64,000 bases of DNA. Source: Sitta carolinensis (lineage: Eukaryota; Chordata; Aves; Passeriformes; Sittidae). Below the pieces are notes generated by a model. The model did no database searches. It was not told the origin of the DNA and saw only the letters and a program-made list of their open reading frames with translations. Below, piece by piece: positions 25,621 through 39,792 of the stretch (position 1 is its first letter; every line of letters starts with the position of its first letter). The position numbers and the translations under genes are program-made. The stretch is from assembly GCA_032173965.1 (NCBI GenBank), contig JAVUNC010000004.1:22607001-22671000 (forward strand), in the 5' to 3' direction.

Positions 25621-28600
25621 ATAAGTTTTTACAACATATGACATGATATAGCACAATATTTGATATTTAAAACTTCTATTTAAAATAAATGTTACATTTG
25701 GAAACTAAATGTTTTGCAGAAATGCAACTTAGGACAAGCCTTTTTCATTCAATGTCTTTTTTACTAAAACTAAAGAAAATACAACTTAAAAGGAAAGTCA
25801 GCCTGAACAAGAAGCAACACAAGATGTTTCTTTTTGATTTTATATGAAAATTGCAAACTTAATCACACAAATATCCTATAATTATCTTCAGTCATAAAAT
25901 GTACTGTATTGTGCCTACTTAGATCCAAACCAGAGGATCTGTTTTAATCAGTTCTCTACACTCTCAAATGTTTTCCGTGTTGCTTTATTACTAATGCCAC
26001 TTCTTTCAAAAACTGTGTGTCCCTGAGGCTCTGACAACTTTTAAAAGATGTTTTGACAGCATGGTTCAGAGATGAGAATTAGGGAGAATTCCTATTAATT
26101 TCAAGGATGTCAGCTAAAGTGCCTAAAATTAATCCGGCATCTGGCTGCAGACAGTGGGCTATAACATAGTAAGAGCCCTTTAAAACTCCTGAACTGTAGG
26201 AAAACTTGTTTGTGCCTGATACACTGCTGTGGCCCACATCACCCTCAAAGCTTTTGTGAAAGGTAAAATCCATACAGAGGGCAGTCAAAGAGACAAGGAA
26301 TGATTTTCAAAGGCATCCATAACTTTTTTAGATGTGATTTTTCACTCACAATAAAAACTCTTGAGGGCAAACACCAAGTGTCCAGCTAGCTGCAAACATT
26401 CTCACACAGTAAAACCAGAATCTCTTTGACAATAATTTTTCCCTATCAGCCACCAAGAAGCCATGTTACTGAACCAGTAAATCTACTGAAATTCTCTAGA
26501 GAGCTCTTCAGGGAAGCCAGAATAATATAATCTTCAACAGTCTTCTCTGTCTAAGCTTCCTTCTATCCTTGATGTACTTTTCCTTTGTGGCCAACATCAG
26601 GTAGTACATCCCTATTCCCTGATGTTTAACTCTGGATCTTTTTTATTTTCATTGTCATCTTATACCCTTATATCAATCTTATGATGACATTTTAAAATGC
26701 AATACAATAATTTTCTGAACTGTTTCAAGACTTCACACAAAATGAGGGGGGGGGGCACTTTTTTTTATGTCTCATTTTTGTTGTTTGGCCATTGCCCTTT
26801 TTTCTGTAGATCTTATTTTTCTCATCAGATTTTTTTTAACCTTCACAGAAATAGATACTGAGGACAGTTAAATTTGTATATATTTCTTTATCCGAAACTG
26901 ATATTAAAAATGCTCTGAGAACCAACAACTTGAACTGATAACATGAATGCAAGATAACTTCCTGGAAATGTTTCATCTCTTCATGAAACAGCATGGATGC
27001 ATCTACTAGGAGAAGCTCTTTATTCAGGTGAATCAACACAAAGATTTGGCAAGTACTTTGTGTTCTCTGCCTGCTCTTTTCTAACAAAAGATTTATACAC
27101 ACTCTCAGCCAAGCACACATGAAGGAAACGACTTACAAGTTCATGAATTAATAAGGGCAAGACATAGAGGCATTTGTTCAAAAGGCATAATTACAAGATA
27201 CACAAGAGGATAACAGATAAGTTTCACTCACAGGGGACAAGTTTGATTATGTCATAGTTACATGCACATACCCCAAAATTTTAATTTTTTTTAAATATGC
27301 ACACCTTAGATTTTACAAGGTATTGAATGTCTTAAATGTTTGTTTCCAAGTATTTCTTTCCTATAAATAATTTTAAGTGACTGTACTCTCGTTCCCTGTT
27401 TACAATGGCCTATGTCTTCGCTTTCATTGCTCATTGAGAACTGGATCATAGCTCTCTTCAACAATATTGTCACTTAATTCACATAAAAACCCATCTCCTT
27501 CACTATAATAACACAGAAACAGTTGCTGGGATCACTAGAAAGGATTTTAGTATATCACCTGAACTTTGATAGATGTCATATTTAGCTGTAAAGATTACCA
27601 AGGACTTAAATACGGCAGCATAAAAAAGTATTTTATGCTGTCAGGAGATATTTTTATATTGTGAACACCAATCACAATATCCAGCTTTATGAATAAGCAA
27701 GTAAAAATGTATTTCTTTTATGTGCATTCAAAATGCAGTCTGTGTAATCAGAATCAACTGGCTAATGTATCCATCTGCGAGAGTACACCATTTGGCAAGA
27801 AGGCAGCTTCAGGGAATATCCCACAGTTTCACAAGTGTGAATGGATGAAAGTGAAAATTGAAAATACATCCTGTTAACCAAGTATATGGTTATCCTTTAG
27901 GGTGCAATTTGGCAAATCTTTTACTCTAGTCCTTTCTCTTTTTTCATTTAAATTTATATTTACTCAATACCAGCCCAAATAAAGTACAAATAAATGTATT
28001 CAGATCACGCAGAAGAGTGCACTCTGTGTGAGATTTGAAGAAGTACAAAAGATGCTTAAAATAAAGCTCAGCTGTGCTACAAGTAGGAGCCAAAGAAATA
28101 AATAATCAGCAAAAATGAGTCCTTTTTGTAATTCAGCAAGAAGGCTATATTAAAATAGTTAATATCTTAGAGGGAAAAAAATTAAGTCAAGGAATCCAGA
28201 AATAATTTGCATGAATTTTCCATAAAGGCATATCTCTGCACTCATACTTCAAACTACTTCTAATACTCCCAAAGCTTTTCTGAACTTGCTTGTTCAAAGC
28301 CTCTGTATGTTAAATGTTGTCTCATACCAAAGATAGTTCTGGAAAGAAGTTGGCAGGTTCCACACTAGTTCATTTTAGAAGCATGAATACTGTTCATTAG
28401 AACAGCTTTTGAAAGTAACTGCTTGCAGCATTTTGGTGAATGGTGCATTTGTATCTGATGTAAATAATTTATTCTTCACTTGCTTAGTTTCACATCTTTT
28501 TGGAGATGGCTTCAGTCCATGGCTTGAACCCCAAAGCATAGTAATGGTTTTATAGTTAATAAAAGTAATATCATGTGTTGGAATATCACCAATAGAAAAC

Positions 28601-29233
28601 CTAGTAGCTAGTGCCTATTATCAATAATCAAGACAGAAAATGTTTCCACATTCAAAAAGAATTATCTGAGAAATTGCACTGCACAAACAATTCTGAACCA
28701 TATTTTTGGCACTCTATAGTTAGTCAACAGCTCATGATCATTAAGCATACCCCAGAAGACAATATCTAGGAATTTGTTAAGAAAAGACTTTGAGTTCCCT
28801 AAAGAAGTTTAAACCCTGTTATTTTCAGCCTTCCATAAAAAGCTGGTTGGTCCTACACATTTTGCTCTTTTATACTGAAAATTAGTGTCAATCCAGACAG
28901 TTTATTGATTTTTATTTTTAAAATATAATACAAGTGCAAATGTTTGTGCATAGAATTATAGTTCAACTGGAGCTGCAAATGTGCATGGGAACTTTTTATG
29001 GGGCAAATCAAATCTGCAAATGTAGAAAAATCAGGTTAAAATTTAAATAAATCCATTCTTTTCATTGTTACAACCAGTGGAAATGTCAGAAATTGTGGGT
29101 TTGGTCCCTTCTAAATGATTTGTATGCAGGCTGGAGCCACTGAAAAAGAAAATCACTCTTGCAGCAAAGGTGAAGTTAAGGCTGTTGTCTGCATTAGGAA
29201 GAAGTCCAGTCAAATTTGTAGAGAGAAATAGCT
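25621..29233. other. AT-rich DNA with small hairpins
   Basis: A G10 run lies at 26746-26755. Two short hairpins lie next to each other: 27616-27640 (10 bp arms, loop AAGTA) and 27656-27680 (9 bp arms, 7 nt loop). No gene or repeat family was recognised. Confidence 0.5.
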
Positions 29234-29261
29234 CAAATTTGCAGCTCAAGCTGCAAATTTG
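29234..29261. repeat. Perfect 13 bp inverted repeat with 2 nt loop, inside an 18 bp direct repeat
   Basis: Arms CAAATTTGCAGCT (29234-29246) and its complement (29249-29261) are separated by CA. The 18 bp CAAATTTGTAGAGAGAAA occurs at 29211-29228 and again at 29254-29271, so the hairpin is partly built from one of the direct copies. Confidence 0.9.
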
Positions 29262-29797
29262 TAGAGAGAAAGAGAAATTGGGGCTTTGCATTTATGCTAT
29301 ATGACTTTCAGGGATTGCTACTTCAGACTAATGTGGTTCTGCCCCTTTGAACTGACTTGCTGTGTGCAGTTGGATCACGGGCTTTGCATTTTGGTGTGAA
29401 CTAATGTACAGGAACTAGAGGTGACTGGGAGAGTCACTTAAAAAATGCACTTCCGATCTAAAGACAAAATCCTAGTGCAAATAATCTCTTAATGCTGAAG
29501 AAGATAGAGCCCACCAAAATTCAGACATCTTGCTTTAGTTTACACCTTTGACCCATATGAATTGTTAGACCCCTTCAAAAAGATAGTCCAAACCACTGGT
29601 TCAAAGAGAAGGAGCTTTAATTCTTGTTTACCAGGGCAATTTCACTTTGCATTCCTAATTAAACACGCACTGAACTAGGGGTGAGATTTAAGATCATTCA
29701 CTTCTTAGGTGAAGGTGGTAAATTAAATATTAATTATGCAAGGACATTCGTTGTTCATATGAACCAAGCAGAAAGTAAGTCTCTTTTTCTTTCTTTC
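29262..29797. other. AT-rich DNA, no feature seen
   Basis: No coding or repeat signal was recognised apart from the CT-rich run-up to the poly-T tract. Confidence 0.5.
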
Positions 29798-29822
29798 TTT
29801 TTTTTTTTTTTTTTTTTTTTTT
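29798..29822. repeat. 25 bp poly-T preceded by TTTC units
   Basis: A CTTT/TTTC microsatellite (about 29781-29797) runs into 25 uninterrupted T. Confidence 0.95.
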
Positions 29823-32800
29823 CAATAATGTCCTAACCAGGTCATAGAATTACTCGCAGTAAATATTTCAGTGTACTACACAAGGTGAATTTTCTTCAAC
29901 AGGACAGACTGAGAGCAACTCATTGCAGAACTCCTGAAAAATGGTATTTTGACACCTCAGACTTAATCTACAGCACCAGTAATAGGGGAGAATTGTATTC
30001 CCACATACAGGTACAGACTATAATTTAATGACTTGACCATTTTACTGCCGGAATACAGGTGGACTCAAATTTCCTTAAGCAAAAAAGCATTGACATTCAA
30101 GTCCTCTCCAGACACTTTTAAAAAAGGAGGGGTCTTCCAACTCCTCAGCATCTGCCAACATCTAGTGCTCTGTCTCTTTTGGCTTTGCACATTTTTCTAT
30201 GTAATAGATATAATTGGAACGTTTTAGTAAAAAAGAAAAACCTGAAGTAAGAATGATATTTGTACCTCTACTGAGTTCTTATAAAACTGGTTTTTTTTCA
30301 GAAACCTTTTTTCATTGTAATTGCCATCAATTTGATTGTATGAATAGGAATTGAATATTATAACATATCATTTTACCCACCTCACTGGCAGGAGAGATGC
30401 AAGTGAGGTACACAACAGCCAAATTAAGTCATTGTGTCCATATGCATTATGGATGGCTTAACTGGTGTTTTCTGAACTTGTATTCAGTTCAGTTATTATT
30501 GGACCCATACTGCTGTTTTGATAAATAATCATTAAAATGCATTGCAGCTATGTATCATCTTTATCTCAATGGTTTTAATTTCACTCTCTTTGTAGAAGCC
30601 TCAGAGCATTCTTAACTAAGAATTTAAGTCTAATTTTGCATTTCTGCATAATAGGATATTAACCTCAAACACTAATACTCTGGGATTGTAGAGCCTTCTT
30701 ACTTTCCCCACCTCAAGCCTTCGTTGCTTCATAAATATACAAAAGGCCATCTCACTGCTCAGTTTGAAATCTCTTCTTAACACTTTGTTCTTCTGAAATT
30801 TCTTTAAAAACCATGGAAAAGACCAAGGAATGAGTGTTCTGTGATCTCTCTTTTTCATGGGACTTCCATAATTATCCTTACAGGACGTATTTCATTCCAT
30901 ATCAAACCTTCTCATTTAATACAGCATTTAAGGAAACAGATTTTGCCTAGAGGGTTTGCAGAGCATGAAATCTCTTTCAGTACTACACAGCCATTCCTAT
31001 CCAGACCCACTGTGACCAGCAAGCAAACACTGCAGCTGTGGCCATGCTCATTTCCTTGCAGGAAGCCAGAGATCCTCCCTGTCTGTCCTTACCTGATCAA
31101 TTCCTCTGCAGCTCCCAAGAGCAACAGAAGCTGAAGATCAACCAAGCTACAGACAGGATGTCCTTATCCTAAGGAGCCAGGAGGAAGTTGTGGTGCTTCT
31201 TTGACAATTTATAAGTACCAATTCTATTGCAAGGCATTGTTAAGAAGAGGTTTAACAGGAGGTAAAAGCATCCTAGGTTCTACTACATGGCTATAACCTG
31301 TGCACTGGTTGCCTCCCATGTGTCCCCCTGTGACAGTGATAAGCCCCTCTCCCTCTCTCAAGTGCAGCTAATGCTCTCCTATTCCTATTGCCCCCTTGCT
31401 TCCTAACACACAGTGAAGCTGATTTCTAACTCCTTATTTCTAGCATCTCATCTTCTAAAAGCAGTATCCATATTGTGAATCATGACACTTCTTCCCCAGC
31501 AAATCAGAGTTCCCACTAAAGGTAGATTGGTCAGATTTTCAATGTATTTCATAAAAATAGTTTGCAAACAGTACGCACAGTTATACATACCTACATAGTT
31601 GCATCTATTGAATGCAGAAACACTAGCAGTACTATTTGTGTGTATTCACTAATTTATAATCAAAAGTTCAAATTAATTTGTTTAATTTACTGTGCTTTTG
31701 AATTAAAGTAATACTTGTATGTTTAAATATCTGTCATCATTTAGTTGTGATCGTGACATACATTGTCTCAAAGAATGGACAGTTCTCAGCTTAAAATATA
31801 TAATGAAGACCTACAGAATGCAAATTACAGACCAGGTAAATATATTTACATAATTTGTTCAAATCAAATATAATCATAATTTATGCCATGAAATGAAAAA
31901 CAATATTTATTCTTTTTCATATTTTTTCTTGTGTTTTGTGAAGAACTTTTTTTTTTTTTGCTTCCAGAAGTGCAAACTTTTTCCTGTCAGCGATTATGCT
32001 TGCTTTGCACAGTAGAGGACAGCATGCATTTTTTTCTTTTACTGCTGACTCTATCCACATTTTGTCTGATATGCTTTTCCATCCTCACCTTCACCTTCTG
32101 CACCCTACTAACACGAAAGATAAAAAATAGATTAAATATAAGGCACCTGAAGAAATAGGGATGATCACACAGTTTTTTTTCCTGTGTTCAAACTAATATT
32201 GTCATGTTCTCCAGTAAAAAAATCTCTCATACACACATGGGGTTCACATAAAAATGTATGTCTATATTACAAAATGTAAATCCAAATTTGTCTTAGTCTC
32301 TTATTATTGAAGCTTAGTAATTGCAAATAAATGCAGCATTTATCATGGATAAAGGCAGCAAAATTTGACCTCCAAAACCCGTGGAACATGCAAGTTTTGT
32401 GCATTGGCCATGATTGTTATTTGAATAAGGTACTTTAAAACTCTTCTAGAACAATTGTGTTTTCAATTTAATTTTTAGAGCATGTTGTGAAGAAAATGTT
32501 TATTTAGCATAGTAGAATATATTCCTTTTCTGGTTTTTATCTGTTAGATTTCCTGGATTTTTTTTTTGTCCTTATATTTTAAAGAGCAAAGAGAATTACT
32601 TACTCCCCCAAACATACTTTCTTTTTTATCATAAAAGAAATAGGTGTACATCAATATATGTTTTGGCATTCATTGCTACCAGGAATGTTATTTATGTACT
32701 GCTGTAGCACAGACATTCTTATTGTGTCCATGTATGTATGGTTGTGTCTCTGAGATAGAGACCTTTTCTCTCTTTTTCTGGCAAACTGAGCAGAAGGATA

Positions 32801-33940
32801 TATTTTTTGACAGGCTGCCACTCTCAAGAGGGCATAAAATCTGCATTTCCTTTCATCTCTCTGGATTAGTGGATTATCCTGCAGTCTGCTTGGTGACTGA
32901 GATACTTTATACCCTTCATCTCTGAGTTCTTAAAACTAGTATTACAACAGCAGGTGCTTTTCTAAGATTTGGCACGTGCTGGAGAGTGAGAGGTTTTATC
33001 ATGGCTGATTGGTATCTTAAAAGCTCAATTTTTTTTCACAGAGACCTCATTTTAGCAACCAACAGTATCATAACAAGAAAGTCACAATTTTTATTTTTGC
33101 TTCATTTTGTGATAAAAGCACATCAAACAACAAAGTTGGAAGCCTGCCTCTATTATTTGATCTAGTTTCAGAAGGGAGGAGAGATAGGAGACTACAGAAG
33201 AAAAGAAGAGAATTAATTAGAGCAGCAAAAGCTGTGTAAAGAGGAGGGTTTGTATGATGGTCTCAAGTGTAATGCTGGAATAGGAAACAAAATTTAATTT
33301 AAGAAGAAAAACACAACAAAACTTTTAGAAGAAAGTTCTGTTCCAGTTAACTGTCTCCCAACTTTAATCTACTAACTGAATTCTAACAGGTCTAAAATAA
33401 AGGACTTGCCATCACTCCCACTGCACAAATACCAGAGTGACTGGAAAAAGCAGATGGGGTGTCCTGTATTCCCTACTGTCAGCCATGGCCCTCTCTCTCA
33501 CTGGTTCTCTCCCTCACCAAGAGAACTTCAGTGAGCCTGGACCAGGTTTCCTGAACCAAGTGTGTGTGGTAGGTAGCACTGTGGTTTTTCCTGCAGATGT
33601 TTCAGGAAGGTAAAACCAGCAAGTGGCCAGAGAGGAGGAGAAAAAACAGCAACAACAAAACATCAGAAATACCAAATTAACAGAAAAATTAAAGTTAAAA
33701 ATGCCTACAGAACAGGATTTTAATATTGGATTTCAGAAAGGATGAAATTTAAGGGTTCTGTGTAGTTTTAAATACAATCTTTCTTTTTCTGGTCCTTTCA
33801 TTTTTAAATCAAACACTTCTATTTTTATACTCAGTTGTTAATCTATTTTATCAATGATTAAATTCTGCCATCTATCACAGAATGTATGGGTCAATTAAAT
33901 TCTTATCTCTGTTTCTTAAATACCTGATTGTGCTTTTTTC
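29823..33940. other. AT-rich DNA, no feature seen
   Basis: Many short frames, the longest 97 codons (30841-31134, +), none with a recognisable product. Poly-T runs of 9-12 bp occur. No repeat family was identified. Confidence 0.5.
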
Positions 33941-34501
33941 TGGTCCTGGTTTCTGCTGGGGTAGAGCTAATTTTTTCTCCTAGTAGCTGGTGCAGCAAAC
34001 CAGTGTGGTTTGGATTTAGGATGAGAACACTGTTGGTAATGCACTGATATTTTAGTTGTTGCTGAGCAGGGGTTACACAAAGTCAAGGCATTTTCTGCTC
34101 CCCACCCCACCAGTAGGGAGGCTGGGAGTGCACAAGAAGCCAGGAGAGGATAGAGCTGAGGCATCTGACCCCAAGTGACCAAAGGGATATCCCAAACAAG
34201 GTGGCACCATGCTGAATAATAAAAATGAGGGGAGCTGGCTGGGAGGATGGCAGCCTGCTGGTGCTGTTTGGGGACAGGACTCTGGATGGCGAGCAAGTGG
34301 ACATCATTAGTTTTGTATGCTTCTTATCTTTATCATCATTATCATTATCATTTTCTCTTCCCTTTTATGTCCTTTCAAACTGACTTTATCTCAAACAATA
34401 GTTTTTACCTTTTTTTTCTGTTTCTCTCTCTCATCCCACTGTGGGGGGAGTGAGAAAACAGCTGGGTGGTGTTTTGCTGCCTGACAGGTTAAGCCATGAC
34501 A
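33941..34501 (+). mobile_element. Avian ERVL-type solo LTR (shorter class)
   Basis: It starts TGGTCCTGGTTTCTGCTGGG, continues with a CTCCTAGTAGCTGGTGCAG block, and ends CTGGGTGGTG...GGTTAAGCCATGACA. I recognise this as the widespread avian LTR class with TGTCCTGGTTTC...GGTTAAACCACGACA ends. Flanking pentamers are TTTTC and TTTTG, a 4-of-5 match compatible with the 5 bp duplications of ERVL-type elements but weak because both are T-rich. The polyadenylation part (TTTATCTCAA near 34386) is present but its expected ATTAAA is mutated. There is no internal sequence, so it is a solo LTR. Confidence 0.8.
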
Positions 34502-36357
34502 TTTTGTTTCTATATAACCTCTAATGATTCTTAATCTTTTCAAACTGCTCTGTCACATATTTAATCTTTTATGTATGTGCTTCTCAACAAAGGTCTAAAT
34601 TCTGCTCATGCCCTGCATCTGGAGTTCAGCTGAGATTTACATAGCACCTAATGTATGTTCTGTCCCTGTCTGTAACCGTGATCATCATTCATTATTGGGG
34701 AGGCTGAAAGCCTTAGACCTTTCACGAATCTTATTATTTATTTCTGGTAGCGTCAGCAATGTTTGGAGCATTTTTAGATACAAAAGACCAACAGCCATTT
34801 CCCAAAGATCATAGAATCTCTAAACAGAGCAAGCCCAGAGGAGAAAAACAACAAAGGAATGTTTGTACAAATCTCCTAGCTAGCTCTACTGAGTGAGTAG
34901 CGAGATGTAGCAACCTTTGTACTCTAACTATGGACACAATAATAAAGGGAATAAAATGCAGTCTTGTAATTATGCTCATTGCATTATCAAGTTTTGGGGC
35001 TTTTTGTTACACTTTATAGCTTAATCCCTTAAAACAATTAGATATTCATTTTTGTTTACCACCTTGTCAAAAGAAAAATTATTATAAATACTTTGGAAAT
35101 AATTTTAGATGTTTATGCTAAATGACACTTAATTACAGGTTTAATTTTCGGAATGCCCTAGCATAACTGAAACATGCTTTAGTAGCACTCAAGAATAAAG
35201 ACAGTGTCTAAAAATGGTTGCTGCATAAGCCAAACTAAATAAAAGTGGTTGATGGGAAGTAAACCCCTCATTTTTTCAGGTCTGGAAAGGCAAGAAACAA
35301 AGACCATAAGTTTTAAAGCTGAAAATAGATTGCTATAGCATAGTCCTAACACATGGCTTAGAGAACAGCTCAGACAAGGAAACAAGATACAAGACTCAGG
35401 CAGGTGAAATGAGAACTTGCTTAAAGTACACTACCCTTTACATTGATATCTCACTTTGATATCTGTAGTAAGACTTTAGAAGCGATGAGAACAGAAAAAA
35501 AGAGCAATAAAGTCAAAGAGCTGAAAAATTCTTTAAGAATGAGAATGAAGAAAGAACAGAAAGTTGCCACAAGTACAGCATGAGATTGCAATTAAATTAG
35601 GGAAATAACTAGAAAATATGTTACCTTTTTTGAGACAGTCTAGAAGCATGGTCCATTAGAACCATGAAAAATATACTGAGGCGAAGCAGGCTAAGAAAAA
35701 GGAATAGTTACCCACTGCAGCTGTGGGATTTAATACTGGCAAAGTCGGTTGTCACTCCAGGAAAACAGATTCAATTTCTAGCTTCACACCAAGAAAGTTT
35801 ATTTGCAAAGTGATTATTTCAAATTTCAACAAAAAACAATATAGCTGAAACATTTAAAAATTCATTCTTCTGCTTCTATGCATTTCCTTGACATTGTTGC
35901 AATATGATCAGCATTCTGTGCCAGGATCACTGGTTGAACTTTGTGAACACTGCGGGGCTGTGACACACTTAACAATAAAATGGTCCATTTTCAAAATACA
36001 GAATACTCACTATTTTCCCTTTCTAACCATCAGCTTTATTTGGCCATTATTATCATAAATTTGCATTATATTATACAGATTCATAAATAATTCCAAATGT
36101 AAAATAACCAGAAGTTATTAAATTGGGAGGTAGGTGCTCCCATGAGAAAACTGCATTAAAGATGTAAGAAGACTCATACTGTGAAAAAAAAGGCAGCTGT
36201 TGTTAGGTTAACCAGTGTCTAGTTCCAGATACTGCCAACTGCTTTCATCCAACAGTAGGACCTATAAACTCTGCTGCATGGCCTGACTATAGTTACTGAC
36301 TCACTCTTTTAATCTTCCTGGCTTAGAAGATGGAGTAAGCTAAGTCAACAAGGGGTG
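34502..36357. other. AT-rich DNA, no feature seen
   Basis: Short frames only. A CATAGAATC string near 34811 is too short to call a CR1 end. Confidence 0.5.
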
Positions 36358-37464
36358 TGTGTATTGTGTTTGGGCAGCCAGATTTTGGTACTACACAATT
36401 ACAGAGGTGGCTTCTGTGAGAAACTTCTGGAAGCTTCCCACTATGTCTGAAAGAGCCAATGTCAGCCAGCTCCAAGATGAACATGCTGCTGCCGAGGCTG
36501 AGACCATCAGCAAGAGTGTAGTAGTGCCTGTAAGAGAATACGGTGGGGAAGGGGAAAAAAACTCTGTGCAATGGCAGCCAGAGAGAGGAGTGGGACTATG
36601 TGAGAGGAGAACTCTGCAAGCACCAAGGTCAGTGAAGAACTAAGTGGGAAAAGTGCCCCAGGAGCAGAGATTCCCCTGCAGCCTGTGGTGAAGACCATGG
36701 TGAGGCAGCTGGGCCCCTGCAGTGCTTGGAGTGACCCATGCTGGATCAGGTGTATGCTTGTCCATAATGAAATCCTTGCTGGATCAGGCTCCTGGCAGAA
36801 CCTGAGACCCTGAGGAGAGAGGAGTCCATGCTGGAACATCTTTGCTGCTAGGACTTGTGAGCCCACAAGGGACATGGGCTGAAGAAAGGGAAAGGCTGAA
36901 GGGAACATAGCCTGTTCCTGAAGGACAGCAGCCCATGGAAAGAATTAATGCTAGAGCAGTTCATAAAGAACAGCAGCCTGTGGAAAAGATACACATTGGT
37001 GAAGGGGTGGAGGACTGTCTCCCATGGGAAGGACAACATACTGGAGCAGGAGAAGAGTGTGAGGAGGAAGGAGCAGCAGAGACATTACAAATCATTCCCT
37101 GTCTCCTTGCATTGCTGCAGCAGACATGGTAGATAATTTTGGACTGAAGTTGAGCCTGGGAAAAAGGGAGGGGGAGGGGGGTAAGAGAGGGGTAGGAGGA
37201 AGGTGTTTTGGGGGGAAGGGTTTTAATGAAAACTTGAGATTTATTTCTCATTTTTCTATTCTGATTTGATAGTAAACAAATTAACTAATTTTCCCACTCG
37301 AGTCTGTTTTGTCCGTGACTATGGCTGGTGAGTGATCTCTACCTGTCCTTAAAATGGAGCCTCGAGCTTTTCATTGTATTTTCTCTCCTCTGTACAGATG
37401 AGGAGAGGAGAGATAGAGTGGCTTTCTGGGGCAACTGGCATTCATTCAGCATCAACCCAGCACA
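36358..37464 (+). mobile_element. Full-length long avian ERVL-type solo LTR
   Basis: This is the most complete of four copies in the window (others at 11632, 14173 and 47880). It starts TGTGTATTGTGTTTGGGCAG and ends ATCAACCCAGCACA, about 1.1 kb. U3 carries GGTGGCTTCTGTGAGAA (36409), the GGGGAAAAAAACTC block (36549), and a run of degenerate ~35-45 bp units built on CTGGAGCAG / TGCTGGA and GGACTG motifs. A poly(A) region follows near 37270, where other copies have AATAAA and this one reads AGTAAACAAATT, then GTCTGTTTTGTCCGTGAC and GTGAGTGATCTCT (37330). No matching 5 bp flanks were found, and no viral genes adjoin it. Open frames of 60-133 codons on both strands are shadows of the U3 units. Confidence 0.9.
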
Positions 37465-39792
37465 GTAAGAAAGGTATCCTATGTTCCTTAATCTCCTGGA
37501 GGTATCTCCTGAAAGGTAAAGGACCTCTCATTGAAACAGTTATTTACAAAGTAAGCTGATGTATCTCACTAAGAGCCTAACACTCAAGGCATTATGTTCT
37601 CATACATGCAGCATGACTCAAATTAAAGAGAGACTTCTGATTGATACTGGAAAATCATAAAATGAGGTTTCAAGCACAAGTATGTCCATAGTGGTCATAT
37701 ATCCAATTCAGAAAAACTTTCAAGAGCAGCTAAAAGAACAGTATAATGTCTAAACTTTAGTTTCAGAGTTTCACACTTGCAGAATTTAAAACATTTTGAT
37801 TTTTTAATTTAAAAATAATGTTTAATTCCAAAATTTCTTCAGACATATTTAATACTTTTTATTTCTTCCAAACCAAACATTCTAATCAATTAAAAATCCC
37901 TTCTATTTCAAAACTGGGATTAAATTCAAAATTAAAGAATTTCAAACTAAATAATTTTATTTTAATATATAGGTTTGGTAAATTCAAACTTAACAGATTC
38001 AAATCCCATTCTCATCTAAAGCCTTGTCCAAGTCAATGTTTTCAACATACCTATTGCCTACTCCATAAATGTGATATAGATTCCCTTTTTCTTACTCTAT
38101 GACCTTGTATATGTTTGGATTAGCCTTACCATATCTTTACCCAATGATGCATAGTGAACTTTATTACTAAATTGCCTCTGTTATTATTTATTTCTCTTCT
38201 AATGTTTGTGTCACCTATATATTTTTCTGTATCGATTTTATATTTTCTTCTAGAACATTGATAACACTGGCCCCCAATGGATAGCAGGAGAGTCTGTAAA
38301 CTATAACCATTCTGTAAGTACAGTAAACTAGAATCACTTGACTAATGAGTATTTAATATAATTAATATGGGGTTTGTGAATATTCTTGTTATGGCATCTT
38401 CAGACAAATATCTCTGTGTTCCATCTCTAGCTATATTGCAATGTCTTGGTTACTATCCTAAGCCATATGTAATATCATCAGAAAGACGCCATTTGTTTGA
38501 TAAGAGCTCTTTATTATAAAACTCTACTAATTGTCATTAATTATATTATTATCTTTACTGATTTTATCCCATACGATTCTCAACTGCTTCAGAAGAAGAA
38601 AACCATACTAGCTGCTCAGTGCTTTGAGAGTTCACACTCAACCTTTCTTAAATTTTGTTGCAACAAAAAAAAACACCAATATTTTTAATGAAAAAGTACG
38701 TAGCAGAGAGTCAGAAGGAATACCCTTGGCCCATTCCAGCTGTCACAGTTAGTCAAACTATGCAGTGCTTCTGTATGCATATTGATTTCCAAATTAAAAG
38801 CAATCTGGGGGTTTTGCCCTCACTATTATTAGAAGTTTTTGCCAATTTTTTCCACATATCCACCCTAAACATTTTCACCTTTAGGTCAATTTATCATTTA
38901 CTGTCAGTGGTCAAACCCTTCCCAAAGAATTTACCTTGCTCTTCTCCTAAGAAGTATTTGTTCAGTTCTAAATGCTATTTTTTTTGCCTTTCATCTTTTC
39001 TGTAGCTAGGCTCAGCAAGGTACCATACCATATGATAGTCTAATCATTCTGCTAATCATAGTATTAGCTTTTATCTACACCTATCCTACTTTGAAATACA
39101 TTTCCTTGTTCATGGCCAAACTATACTCAGTATTTGGCAATAACTGTATTATTTTGTATTTTTTCTATTTTAATTGGAAATACATGACATGAGCTGAAGC
39201 TTATACTTCTTTTTTCTCCCTAAGACACACTGGATCACTGTCCCACAGACATTTTGTGACTGAGTAATACACCCATCTCTCTCTTTTCTGTGTCATTTCA
39301 GATGAATGAGGCCAGTCAGTAGCTCTGACTCCAGATCAGTAGTTCACAGCCAAATCTATTCCAATGATCCAGTCCTATGATTTAAAAAATGTTTAACTTA
39401 TTTAATGGTTGATGTTAATCATCCCTTTCAGCTGCTAAAAGAGAACATATTTCATTCTCTCTGGAAGATATGAATAAATTACCCCACTTCTTTCCAAAGA
39501 CAGAGAGGTGTTCAACCAAATGTTCCAGTCTCCTCTGTATCATAAGGATGATTATACTTTTCCAGATTTTATGCAAACTCCTCTCCAAATTTATGAGAGA
39601 TCTAATCCTCCTGATGATAATTCTCCATAAATAGTACCAAGGAATTTTGTTATCTTTTTATTTGGATCATAGTGGAAAAAAAGAGTGGAAATTGAGGAAC
39701 CACAGAAATTCAGAGTTAAAGTCATAATCACATAAATTTTTAGCTTTAGGCTCTTCTTTTGTGTATCAGAAAGATGTGAAACATGAATTTTT
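37465..39792. other. AT-rich DNA, no feature seen
   Basis: Short frames up to 116 codons (38655-39005, +) with AT-driven composition and no recognisable domain. Confidence 0.5.

Noticed and set aside
25102..25656. 184-codon minus frame and 172-codon plus frame in the GC-rich island
   Set aside because: The frames overlap on opposite strands, their products are low-complexity, and few stop codons are expected in GC-rich DNA.
34808..34835. ATCATAGAATC string as a CR1 3' end
   Set aside because: The match is only about 10 bp and no CR1 sequence follows it.
36507..36908. 133-codon minus frame
   Set aside because: Antisense through the U3 of the full-length ERVL LTR.
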